Positions 42,398-53,156 of a stretch of DNA of 64,000 bases are shown in pieces. The notes beneath the pieces are model-generated. The model saw only the letters and a program-made list of their open reading frames with translations. It searched no databases and had not been told where the DNA came from. A program made the position numbers and the translations under genes. The first letter of the stretch is position 1; each line of letters starts with the position of its first letter. The DNA comes from Crotalaria pallida (lineage: Eukaryota > Streptophyta > Magnoliopsida > Fabales > Fabaceae): contig CM075649.1 of assembly GCA_037953625.1 (NCBI GenBank), positions 123,005,290-123,069,289 on the forward strand. Reading direction: 5' to 3'.

Positions 42398-45300
42398 ATG
42401 TGTTTGTTCTCTGTAACGAGGGAAGAAGAGGAGAAAGAGATAGGAGGAATACTAGTGGTAAAGGAATTTCCGGAGGTGTTCACGGATGATGTACCGGGGT
42501 TGCCGCCGAATCGAGAAATCGAGTTTCGTATCGATCTAATCCCAGGAGCTGGCCCAATCTCTATAGCACCGTATAGGATGGCGCCGCCGGAAATGGCTGA
42601 GTTGAAGAAGCAAGTAGAGGAGTTGCTACAGAAACACTTGATCAGACCAAGTGTGTCTCCCTGGGGTACGCCAGTGTTGTTTGTGAGAAAGAAGGACGGA
42701 AGTCTGCGTATGTGTGTGGACTACCGGCAGTTGAACAAGGTGACCATCAAGAACAAATACCCTCTACCAAGGATAGACGATCTTATGGATCAAGTTCATG
42801 GAGCTTCTGTTTTCTCGAAGATAGATCTAAGATCTGGGTACCATCAGATAAGAATTCGAGAACAGGACATTCCCAAGACGGCGTTTCGGTCTCGTTATGG
42901 GCATTATGAGTATGTGGTAATGTCGTTCGATTTGACGAATGCTCCTGCTGTCTTTATGGATTACATGAATAGGGTCTTCATACCGTACCTGGACTCGTTT
43001 GTAGTGGCCTTTATAGATGATATTCTGTTCTACTCAAAGAGTCCCGAGGAACATGCAAAATACTTAAGGATTGTGTTGGAAGTTTTGAAGGAGAAACAGT
43101 TGTACGCCAAACTCTCGAAGTGCGAGTTTTAGCTGGAGGAGGTTAAGTTTTTGGGACACGTGATCTCGAAGGGAGGAATAGCTGTCGATCCAACAAAGGT
43201 TGAATCAGTTCTTCAATGGGAACAACCTAAGACGGTAATGGAGGTCCAGAGTTTCTTAGGACTTGCCGGGTACTACCGAAGGTTTATAGAAGGATTTTCG
43301 AAGATCTCCCAACCTTTGACTAAGTTGACCAAGAAGGATCAACCTTTTGTTTGGGACTCGAAGTGCGAAGAGAGTTTCCAAAAGCTAAAGGAAAGGCTGA
43401 CGACTTCACCGGTGTTGATTCTACCTGATCCGCAGAAGAGTTTTGACGTGTACTGCGACGCTTCAGGGAAAGGCCTCGGATGTGTGCTGATGCAAGAAGG
43501 CAAGGTTTGAAAGTGCATGAGGTGAACTATCCGATGCACGACTTGGAGTTGGCCGTGATAGTTTTCGCTCTTAAGATCTGGAGGCACTATCTCTATAGCA
43601 ATGTGTTCCGAGTATTCAGTGACCATAAGAGTTTGAAGTATCTCTTTGACCAGAAGGAGCTGAACATGAGACAACGTCGGTGGACGGAGTTTCTCAAAGA
43701 TTATGACTTCGAACTCCATTATCATCCTGGAAAGGCGAATAAGGTTGCTGATGCCTTAAGCAGAAAAGCATTGCATGCAAGTGCCATGATGATTAAGGAG
43801 GCTGAGTTACTAGAGAAGTTTCGGGATATGAGTTTAGTAATGGAAGTCGAGCCAACAAGCTTAAAGTTAGGAATGCTGCAGATCACGAATGAGTTTATGA
43901 CTCTGATCCGCCAGCGACAACGAGAAGATGGTGAGCATAGTGAAAAGAAAAGATTGGCATCTGAAGGGAAAGAACTGAACTTTCAAGAGGGAAAGGATGG
44001 GCTTCTTCGTTTCAAAATGAGGATATGCATTCCAAAGGATGCAGAACTTAGAAGAATGATATTGGAGGAAGCGCACAAGAGTCGGATGAGTATGCATCCG
44101 GGAACAACTAAGATGTATCAGGATTTGAAAAAGTTGTTCTGGTGGTCTGGATTAAAGAAAGATGTGGCTGAGTATGTAGCATCGTGTCTGATTTGTCAGA
44201 AGACGAAGGCCGAGCATAAGAAGCCAGGAGGAGAGCTACAATGTTTGGAGGTACCTCAGTGGAAATGGGACAGCATATCGATGGATTTTGTGACAAGTTT
44301 ACCAAGGACGGATCGGAATTTTGATGTCATATGGGTTGTGGTAGACCGGTTAACTAAATCAGCGCATTTTATTCCCGTAAATACGCATTATTCGATGGAA
44401 AGGTTTGCTCAACTTTACGTTGATGAGGTGGTACGACTGCATGGTATACCTTCCAGTATACTGTCTGACCGTGATCCAAGGTTTACGTCTCGGTTTTGGA
44501 ACAGTCTGCATCAAGCCCTGGGCACAAAGCAAACCGACGGACAAACAGAGCGAACTATTCAGACGTTGGAAGATATGTTAAGAGCGTGTGCCCTGGAGGA
44601 ACAAAGAAGTTGGGATAAGGTGTTACCATTGGTGGAGTTTACCTATAATAACAGTTATCATGCGAGTATTGGGATGGCACCGTTTGAAGCGTTGTATGGT
44701 AGAAAGTGTCAGACCCCACTATGTTGGTTTCAAGTGGGGGAGAATGCTTTAATCGGTCCAGAACTGGTACAAGAAACAACTGAAAGGATTAAGATGGTAC
44801 AAGAGAAGATGAGGACCGCTCAGGGAAGGCAGAAGAGTTATGCGGACAAGAGGAGAAGACCTCTTGAGTTTGCAGAAGGAGAGCATGTGTTTATCAAGGT
44901 ATCCCCGATGAAAGGTGTAGGCAGAGCGTTAAGAACCAAGAAACTTTCACCCAGGTTTATCGGTCCGTACCAAATCCTTAGGAAGATTGGCCCAGTCGCG
45001 TACCAGGTAGCCTTACCACCATCTTTGTCTAGTCTACACAATGTCTTTCATGTTTCACAACTTCGAAAGTTTGTGCGCGACCCTAACTCCATTCTGGATA
45101 TCCGACCCGATGACCTGTCTGTGCGAGAAAACCTAACCCTAGAAGCTGGCCCGATTTTTATAGCAGATCGCCGAATCAAGGAACTTAGGGGAAAAGAAAT
45201 ACCCTTGGTTAGAGTTGTTTGGGAACACAATGGTATTCAAGAGTCAACTTGGGAACCCGAAGCTACGATGCGTAGAGAATATCCGGAGTTGTTCCAGTAA
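42398..45300 (+). pseudogene. Element C pol: RT, RNase H, integrase, chromodomain
   Basis: RT is near complete (RMCVDYRQLNK, FIDDILFYS active site), with TAG at 43130-43132 after KCEF. A deletion near 43507 removes about seven codons of RNase H and shifts the frame. The rest reads through to 45300. Integrase keeps D (SMDFVTSLP), D (SDRDPRF) and E (DGQTER), but a 27-bp in-frame deletion near 44528 shortens the D-to-E spacing from 35 to 26 residues. The C-terminus has the chromodomain-like tail. The start given is only the first ATG after the deletion. Inactive. Confidence 0.92.
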
Positions 45301-45304
45301 AACC

Positions 45305-45341
45305 GAATTTCGGGGACGAAATTCCTGTAAGTGGGGGAGAG
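45305..45341 (+). promoter_or_regulatory. Hairpin and purine tract of element C
   Basis: GAATTTCG-GGGA-CGAAATTC (45305-45324) followed by AAGTGGGGGAGAG up to the LTR at 45342. Same layout as in elements A and B. Confidence 0.82.
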
Positions 45342-45595
45342 TGTAACATCCCTGAATTTTAGCTCCCAAATAATTCGTGCTTAATGTTTTGCCTTAGCTT
45401 GATGTGTTAGAGTTAATCGTGTTTGGATAGCAAATCGTGATTAGGGTTAGATCAAACCTAATTTATTAGGTTTAGTCTTGTGTGGTTTTAAGTTGGTTTG
45501 GTTTAGTTAGCTAATAGTCTAGTTATGAGTTAGATTAGATTAGTTATGAATGGCTTAAGAGTTAAGTGGATTAGATTAAGCCTAAGTGAACCTAA

Positions 45596-45639
45596 TGGGC
45601 CTTGTGAGTGATATTGGGCCATGAAAGTGTGATGGCCCA
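45596..45639. promoter_or_regulatory. Three TGGGCC motifs at 19-bp spacing
   Basis: TGGGCC at 45596-45601 and 45615-45620, and its complement GGCCCA at 45634-45639. TGGGCC is the site II element bound by TCP factors in plants. The motifs lie about 255-298 bp into the LTR, where elements A and B carry their palindrome pairs. Confidence 0.5.
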
Positions 45640-46973
45640 TGTGTGTGAGTGTATGGTCGTGGCATGTGTTGTGTGTGTGCAACCATGGAGTGGATTTGTG
45701 AATGCATGAAGGAAGTGAGGTGTCAACCTCCCATTACATGCATGTGGTCAAAGCATTAGGTGTCAACACCACCTTTCCTCCCTTTGCATGAAGAGTTGAG
45801 GTGTCCACACCAAAACTCACCACTTAGCCACCTTAACACCTCACCATTGACCATAAGCTTTTATAAAATATACTATGTGTTGATGAGCCTCATTTTGGCT
45901 TCCCTTCTTCGTAGCATCCTCTCCACACCACTTTCTTCTTTTCTTCTTCTTCTCCCTTCCAAAGAAGCTCACGGCCGCCCTCCCAAAACACCACCATCCA
46001 ACCCTTTTCTTCCATTAAAACCAAGAAAACCTTACATACTCTAAGCCTAGATCATAAATTCACAACATGCATGAGTGATTGAAGCTTAGAAAGTTAAAAT
46101 CCAACCCTTCCTTTTCTCAAGAGGCTCACGGCCTTACCCCATCACCACCCTTAACCAACCTAAACACTCACCAAACACAAAGAACCTTGGCATATTCATA
46201 CCCTAGATCATGAATATGCCACTTGATTGAAGATTGTGTTGAAGGAAATTCACTCAAGACCAAATAGACCTCACGACCACACCATCATCAAGGCATTAGG
46301 ATCCTTAGCTTGGTAGATCAAGAGGAGTTTTAGAGTCTTAGAAGCTTGAAGTCAAGTTCCAAGGGTCCAAGGAGGGAGATTGCTCACGGTTTTGGTGAGA
46401 AAGAAGGCCAAAGGTTCTAAGTTTTCTTTTGTTGTCTTCAAGAGGTAAGGGAGAAGCTTACACTTTTGCTAGAGTAAGTCTTTAAGCTTAGAAATTAGGG
46501 AGAGTCACCATGAGACTCAAGGGCACTAGTTAGACTTTGATTTTGGGCTTGGAGGCCGAATTTGATGAGTTTTGATATGTGATTGCTTAATGTTTCTATG
46601 CTGAATTCTATGACTATGTTATGTGTTGATGAACCATTGTTTATGCTATGAAATGGTTGATGCTGAATTCTATGACCATGTTTAGTGCTGATGAATGATT
46701 GCTTTTGTGAATACCATATGTTCATGCTGAATTTTATTAGCATACTTTGTGTTGATGAGAAACCGAATTGCTTATGTTGTTAATTGAATGCTTAGCCCTT
46801 GAAGGAACTAGGCTTAAGTGTTGATCCTAAACGGTTTTAGAACCTTAAGTCTAGGTTAAGGACTTAATTTAGTAGCCAAAGTGAGTTAGTCAACTAAGTG
46901 TTAATCAAACCTAGTTTTAGACAACTAAGTAGCACTTAGACCAAATTAAGTCTCCCTCAACCGTGTTAGTCAA

Positions 46974-47530
46974 CTAATCCATGATTAGTTGGACTTAATC
47001 CTTGATTAGTAACCTTAATCCCCGATTAGTCAACTAATCCAAGATTAGTTGGACTTAATCCAAGATTAGTAACCATAATCCCTGATTAGTCAACTAATCC
47101 ATGATTAGTTGGACTTAATCCTTGATTAGTAACCTTAATCCCTGATTAGTCAACTAATCCAAGATTAGTTAGACTTAATCCTAGATTAGTAACCTTAATC
47201 CCTGATTAGTCAACTAATCCATGATTAGTTGGACTTTATCCTTGATTAGTAACTTTAATTCCTGATTAGTCAACTAATCCAAGATTAGTTGGACTTAATC
47301 CTCGATTAGTAACCCTAATCCCCTGATTAGTCAACTAATCCCCGATTAGTTGGACCCAATCCATGATTAGTCGGATTTAATCCGAGATTAGTCAATCAAG
47401 TCAGACTTAATCCATGATTAGTGAGACCTAATTCATGATTAGTGAGATCTAGTCCATGATTAGTGAGACTAAACTCCTGATTAGTGAGATTTAGTCCAAG
47501 ATTAGTGGACTTAGTCCATGATTAGTCAAC
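46974..47530. repeat. TAATC-N3-GATTA array in the 3' LTR of element C
   Basis: Same array as at 41983, with the complete downstream part. After about 47345 the rhythm loosens and units become GATTAGTGAGA-like. Arms TAATC and GATTA are widely kept. Confidence 0.82.
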
Positions 47531-48019
47531 TGAAGTCAGTTAAACCTAGTCTTAAGTGATTAGGACTCACTTAACCGAAGTCTTAAGTAGTTAAGACTTG
47601 CTTATCCCAAGTTTTAGTCACTTGAGGTGACTTAGGTCAAGAAATGATGGGACCTTGACCGAACGCTTAGTCATAGACGTGACCTAGAATTAGTATGAAT
47701 CTGCTATGTCATCTGTATGCTTAGATACTTATGGATACATGTTGGATGTCTATGGCTATGTATGTATCCATGTTGGACTGATGTCAAATACTTATGACAT
47801 AGTTGGACTAATAATAAACCTGGAACTTGAACACGTGCATGATAACCTAGGACTGCAAGAGTTGCATTGATACACACATGACATGAGCTAGGTTATCAGA
47901 CCGGTCCCAATCTGAGGAACACTTACGCAGGTGGAAACACCGTAAGGCGTGCCTTTCCTACGCCGGTGAACCTGTGAACTGTTTTGTAACTGAACTTGAT
48001 ATTTTATGAAAGCCTGCAC

Positions 48020-48450
48020 AGGGTTCACCGTAAGTCGTTCCGTTTACGCTGGTGGAAACACTGTAAGTCGTGCCGTTTACGCTGGTGGAAACACTGTAAG
48101 TCGTGTCGTTTACGCTGGTGGACGCACTGTAAGTCGTGCCTTTTACGCTGGTAGAAATATTGTAAGTCGTGCCGTTTACGCTGGTGGAAACACTGTAAGT
48201 TGTGTCTTTTACGCTGGTGGAAACACTGTAAGTCGTGCCATTTACGCTGGTGGAAACACTGTAAGTCGTGCCATTTACGTTGGTGGAAACACTGTAAGTC
48301 GTGCCATTTACGCTGGTGGAAACACTGTAAGTCGTGCCATTTACGTTGGTGGAAACACTGTAAGTCGTGCCGTTTACGCTGGTGGAAACACTGTAAGTCG
48401 TGTCTTTTACGCTGGTTGAAACACTATAAGTCGTGCCGTTTACGCTGGCA
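48020..48450. repeat. 33-bp minisatellite in LTR
   Basis: About thirteen tandem copies of a 33-bp unit containing GTAAGTCGTGCC, GTTTACGCTGG and TGGAAACACT. Because 33 is a multiple of three, both strands stay open through the array and give artefactual frames of repeating peptides. Related degenerate copies lie just upstream, at about 47920-48010. Elements A and B lack this array. Confidence 0.88.
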
Positions 48451-48717
48451 GACGTGCCGTAAGCCGTGCCACGTCTGGGACGCACCGTTCCTCAGATCTG
48501 GACCCGGTGGACATAGAGGCCTCAGAGTCAGAGTTGGAGAACATGTACATGCATCATGCCACCTAACTTGAAGATAATAACTAAACTGGTGTTTGCTCAT
48601 ATGTATATGCATTTTCTGCACTGGTGATTGCTGCTATTAGCTGGTTGTGAATGTTAGGGCTTAGGTTTATTCGATAATGCAACTGTGTTAGGCTTACTCT
48701 CCTGCCCTTGTAGGTTA

Positions 48718-48961
48718 TGGCCGAATGCCTGCCTTGCATCGAGATTCGCCCGCTCCTTGATGGTGCTTGGGAGTATCGGGATCACCGGGTTGTTTTGAGG
48801 GAGAAGTAGAGATCCCTCTCTACCATCCCATTCCCGTAGTTCGCTTTCGTCCTCGTAGGTTTCGTGGGACGAAACCGGTGATCTCTGTCTATGGAATAGC
48901 TGCAGTGGACCGACGACCAGCTCTGATGATACCCTTTCTTTTTGAGTTTTACCTTTTGTAA
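48718..48961 (+). pseudogene. LTR-internal conserved ORF, copy in element C
   Basis: Follows the acceptor TGCCCTTGTAG and starts GTT-ATG. It encodes CIEIRP...W.YRDHR, then a one-base deletion (after GTTGTTTT, near 48798) moves the alignment into the frame with FEGEVEIPLYHPIPVVRFRP and RRFR. The C-terminal half no longer resembles the other two copies. Unknown function. Confidence 0.6.
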
Positions 48962-49360
48962 ATTTTGCTTTTGGTGAGGTATTGTCAGAGTGTTTTATTT
49001 CCAATGGACTTGTAACTATTTTGTATCAGACCTTTTCTGACCTATTATCTACAACTATGGTTCACGTTACGCATTTCAATATTCCGCTTGCTTTTAATAA
49101 GTTTTGAAATCCGGCATTCATCCGTTTCTTTAAGAACTCGCGATTGAGGGACTAAAGGTTTCATTTATGAAAATATTATTTATTGCGAAAACCCCTCGAC
49201 TGCTTTTCAACTTCTTTTAACCTTCCGGATTTCACTCTCTGATTTTACTCTCCAATCAAGTGTTTTAAAAAGAAAAATTTTTCCACCCTGATTTGTGAAA
49301 ACCTTACAAGTCCAAATTCAATCAAACCTTTTCGGATAAATGAGAGCGCGTCACATGGAA

Positions 49361-49784
49361 TCTCCCTTTGCACTTGGTAAAGCAGCTATTCGTAGTTATT
49401 TTGGTGTAGTGGACATTCACATACTAGAGTATAGCTTAGTTTTCTTTCTCTTACTTTGCTGGTCTAATTTTCTGGTCTGATAGCCCGAAAATGCTCTAAG
49501 TAGAGACATGGCTGGTATGATTTTCTGGTTCGATTTTCTGGTCATTTTCTGGTCTGATAGCCCGAAAATGCTCTAACTATAGACATGGCTGGTCTGATTT
49601 TCTGGTTGCAGAAGTTGTTCTTTTCTGCTTCTGTTCTGTTGTTTTTTGCTGCCATTTTTGCTGCTGAACTATCATTTTTCTGCTGTTGTGTTCTTTTCTG
49701 CTTCTGTTCTGTTGTTTTTTGATGTATCCTCTTTAATTTTACCTTTCTCTAATCATAATCCATCAAACATCTCCGTAGATTAAT
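49361..49784. other. Low-complexity spacer before CACTA fragment
   Basis: Duplicated phrases, CTGGTCTGATAGCCCGAAAA (twice, about 49470 and 49550) and TTCTTTTCTGCTTCTGTTCT (twice, about 49620 and 49690). No frame. Subterminal repeats are common in CACTA elements, so this may belong to the CACTA fragment, but no CACTA terminus was established. Confidence 0.4.
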
Positions 49785-50459
49785 ATGGATCGGAAATGGA
49801 TGAAAGCTCGTCGTTTATCATCCGAATACGAGGAAGGAGTGAAAGCATTTGTTAACTTTGCAGTTAACAATGCAAAAGACCGCAATAGAATCTTATGTCC
49901 TTGTCTACAATGTTGCCACGCAAGTTTTGTCACTGAAGCTGACTTGCAAGGTCATCTAATGTCTTATGGAATTGATCAAAGTTATACATGTTGGGTGAAA
50001 CATGGTGAGAGTAGATCGGATTCCACTCATCGAAGTTATGCCTCAAATGTCACCGATACAATTATGCACGATGAGGGTGATCGGTTGGAAGACATTGTAA
50101 ATGTGGTTGACAAGGATCTCCGAGATCAGCCTGAAATGTTCGATAGGCTGCAAAGTGATGCAGATACACCATTGTATGAGGGTAGTGAGTTCACAAGAAT
50201 TGGAGCAGTGATAATGTTGTACAAGTTGAAAGCAGCCAATGGATGGACTGATAAGAGCTTAACTGATCTACTTGCGTTATTGGACCAAATGCTACCAAAG
50301 GGTAATGTGATTCCGAGTCGAACATATGATGCCAAACGAATGTTATGCATTGTTGGCATGAGCTATGAGAGGATACATGTCTGTCCAAATGATTGCATCT
50401 TATATCGGAATGAATATGAAGATTTAGATGTGACACCCTTCCGAATAGATCAAGTATAA
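49785..50459 (+). pseudogene. CACTA (En/Spm) transposase fragment
   Basis: The N-terminus MDRKWMKARRLSSEY with CPCLQC is the transposase-associated domain of plant CACTA elements. A spaced segment (IGAVIMLYKLKAANGWTDKS, LLDQMLPKGNVIP) leads into the TNP2-like transposase start (RIHVCPNDCILYRNEYEDL). The frame then ends, and the catalytic region is absent. A truncated remnant. Confidence 0.85.
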
Positions 50460-50539
50460 TATAGTAATTAATCTATTATATTGGATAATAGATGGACTTG
50501 TAAGTATTAGAAAATGTAAAGTAAAATTTTCTTTTGAAG

Positions 50540-50646
50540 CGGGTGCACAAACCAAAACATGGAATTCTTGGAGAAGAACTTCTAACTCATTTCAGACAGT
50601 TGTATCGAATTCGGCAATTTCTAAAACCTTTTCATGAATTGGGTAA
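50540..50646 (+). other. Exon-like frame interrupted by the copia-type insertion
   Basis: After an acceptor-like TTTTCTTTTGAAG the sequence is open (RVHKPKHGILGEELLTHF, then RIRQFLKPFHELG). When the inserted element and one GGTAA are left out, the frame continues at 56747 for 13 codons to TAA at 56784-56786. I do not recognise it. It may belong to the CACTA gene or to an unrelated gene. Weak but specific evidence, because the frame survives the join. Confidence 0.35.
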
Positions 50647-50804
50647 TGTTGGAACCTACAATCGGTGGGTGAAATAACTAGGAGACACTAGGAGAACACC
50701 TAGAAGGGGGGGTTGAATAGGTGTTAGAGAAACCTTGAAAGATTTTCGAAAGAAACAAATCGAAACGATTAAAACAAATGATTTTCTCAAAATTCTCTCA
50801 GCTG

Positions 50805-50942
50805 TTAATCGATTAAACAAACCTGTTAATCGATTAACACTTCAAAAAACACTTAGTTAATCGATTAATAAAACTGGTTAATCGATTAATGCCAAAAGCT
50901 TGTTTTTATTTAATCGATTAACACCTTTAGTTAATCGATTAA
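50805..50942. promoter_or_regulatory. Three TTAATCGATTAA pairs, inner LTR cluster
   Basis: Perfect TTAATCGATTAA starts at 50805 and 50826, 50857 and 50878, 50910 and 50931: each pair is exactly 21 bp apart. The other LTR repeats this at about 55180-55317, with one mutated member. Confidence 0.7.
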
Positions 50943-51909
50943 TCACTATTAAAACTGAAAAATCACTTTTCAATCAAATACGAAAATGAATCAATTAACA
51001 CATATAATCAGAGATAAAGCGGAATTGATTAACACCAATATTCTTAATGATTACCTAGGTTATGAAAATGATTTTCCCAAATCAATTTACACAATTAATA
51101 TTCAATTCAATCAATTATGAAAATCAATCTTTTCTAGGTTTTCAACCAAGAACACAATGAAATGACATGAATGTAAAGAGTTAAGAGTTTAGAGATACAA
51201 CACAGTGATTTATCCTGGTTCACTTTCATCCACTTGAAAGCTACATCCAGTCCCCTCTTCAACCAAGAGAGATTCTTCACTATGAGGAATTAGAGTTCTC
51301 AAATTACAAGTAAATGCCTCTCAAGACTCCCTTCTTGATAGCCTACAAGAGATACCACACCCTTGCCTTGTAATCCTATTGAATCTAATCTAACCTCTTC
51401 TCTTGCTTGCCGATTCCCCACAACAAGACTTCCAATTGCTTTGAGATTCTTCAAAGTCTTCCACTTTCTTGATGATGCCTCACACCAAGACTTCCAATTT
51501 GCTTGTTAACACAACAAGACTTCCAATTGCTTGATAACAATCAAGACTTCCAAATGCTTGTTTGCTTGATGAACAACCAAGACTTCCTTTGTTGTAGATA
51601 GCTTGCCTTCTTTGCAATGATTACAACTCAAATGAAAAACAATAACAATCCTATGAATCTCTTTCAAAAGCTATGAAAATATCAACATGAGAGATTCAAA
51701 GATTCATGATCAAAGAATGTAAAAATGAGAACTTTGATCTTGAGAAAGTGAGAGAGAATAGAGTGGCTTTTAGAAATTGATTTGTTCTAAAGTGTAATAA
51801 TGATTCACAAAGGTTAGGAAACGGTTTATATAGAATACCCAAAAGTTAGGAAACAATATAAATTGATTTTGCCTTGAAAAGCTTATTTTAAAAACTGCTA
51901 CTGTACGTG

Positions 51910-52013
51910 TTACTCGAGTATCATAAGTGTTAATCGAGTAATCTATGCCTTACTCGAGTAAGTGCGCAAGCTTTGAAAATTATAATCGATTAACATAAGC
52001 CTTAATCGATTAG
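51910..52013. promoter_or_regulatory. Palindrome cluster upstream of TATA, gag-only element
   Basis: TACTCGAGTA at 51911, the hybrid TAATCGAGTA at 51931, TACTCGAGTA at 51951, then TAATCGATTA at 51983 and 52003. All neighbouring spacings within a group are 20 bp. In element sense the cluster lies about 80-180 bp upstream of the TATA box. Confidence 0.62.
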
Positions 52014-52366
52014 TTTAGTGAAAATTCAATTAAAACTTGTTTTCTCAAAAACTAAACCTTTTCTTTCAAACCTTTAAGCCACCTATTGATTTTAGGTTAA
52101 GTGAAAACTCAAATTATGATATAATCATGACCTTGATAGAGATTCACTACCCTCTAATAACTCTACCCAAACTCATAAACTAAAAGACTTGAGAGGCGAA
52201 AGATATTACAATAAAACATAAACTACCAAACTAAGTCTTCATGAGCTTGCTCTCTCTTCATCACTTGATGTTTGTTGTTGCTTGATGAGCTTGAACTTGA
52301 TCAACACATTTGTAGCTTGTTCAAAACCTTTTGTCATTTATCAAAACATTCTCAATGGATCTTACA

Positions 52367-53156
52367 ATCTCCCCCTTTTTGAAAATGACAAACACGTTTT
52401 GAAATTGTTTGAAGTTGTTGATGCTTGAACTATTTAATCACTTGGTGAGACTCTTGCTCCCCCTCAATTAATGCTTTGACATTTGAATTCCAATTGATAG
52501 AAGCTTGATTCTCCCCCTATCTTCAACAACTTTGCTCAACCTATATAAAAACACCAAAACACAAACCTTTCTCCACAAAACAACCATTTCACAAAACAAC
52601 CATTTCTCAAAACAACCATTTCTCCCCCTTTTGGCATTATCAAAAAGTAACATATACCAATTAACATATAAAATGCTAAGCCAAAGTAGAGAAATCATAT
52701 TCATTTATTTCTTCACAATATTGATATCATATGTACAATCACAAGAACTATACCAATTGTATAAACAAATGTAAGAACTATACTTTGAAATGTGATACCA
52801 ATTGGTAAGAAAATATGACAATGAAATATAATACCAATTGTAACAAACTAATTGAAACTAGAAAGTCATCACGTCACTTAACAAAGTAAGATATCAATGA
52901 TAAAGAAATATCACAGTATCAACAATAGCATGATAATCATATAATGATCAAAATTAGTATCATTGAGTGATCAATATCAATTATACCAATTGTAACTTAT
53001 TAAAGAAATAATATCAATTGAGAGAACTATGATCAATATCTAACAATATCAAATGTTACCAATTTGTAGGATTTTCTCTTGATACCAATTGAAGATGCAA
53101 ATGAATGAATAACACATGAAAGTCCTTTTGCTCTTCAATCATACCTACAAAAACAA
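52367..53156. other. 3' non-coding interior of the gag-only element
   Basis: In element sense the purine tract AAAAAGGGGGAGAT (52367-52380) precedes the LTR. Between it and gag, TACCAATTG recurs at 52751, 52797, 52832, 52984 and 53083. The same word spans the primer-site/LTR junction at 55015-55023. Confidence 0.65.

Larger units (their letters stand above)
40351..49355 (+). mobile_element. Tekay/Del-type Ty3/gypsy element C, internally deleted
   Basis: Plus strand. 5' LTR remnant 40351-42352, pol 42398-45300, 3' LTR 45342-49355. Flanks TGGAG (40346-40350) and TGGAA (49356-49360) match at four of five bases, a probable target duplication. A deletion runs from inside the 5' LTR to the protease/RT boundary, removing primer site and gag. 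The shared LTR portion (about 2 kb) shows roughly 20 differences by eye, about 1 %, which points to a recent insertion. Confidence 0.92.
45342..49355 (+). repeat. 3' LTR of element C
   Basis: 4014 bp from TGTAACATCC to CGTCACA. In order: TGGGCC cluster (45596-45639), TATA box (about 45862), palindrome array (46974-47530), a 33-bp minisatellite (about 48020-48450), the LTR-internal reading frame (48718-48961), and an unremarkable end. Confidence 0.88.
50647..52366 (-). repeat. 3' LTR of gag-only element
   Basis: TGTTGG...TTACA on the plus strand. TATA candidate TATATAAA (minus, 51825-51832). Palindromes in two clusters, 50805-50942 and 51910-52013. The solo LTR at 20716 is an older relative. 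Confidence 0.93.

Noticed and set aside
47958..48571. Long overlapping frames on both strands with repeating peptides
   Set aside because: They are produced by the 33-bp minisatellite; no codon preference or conserved counterpart in the sister LTRs.
49404..49412. TGTAGTG as a CACTA terminus
   Set aside because: Seven bases only, wrong orientation for the downstream transposase, no matching opposite end.
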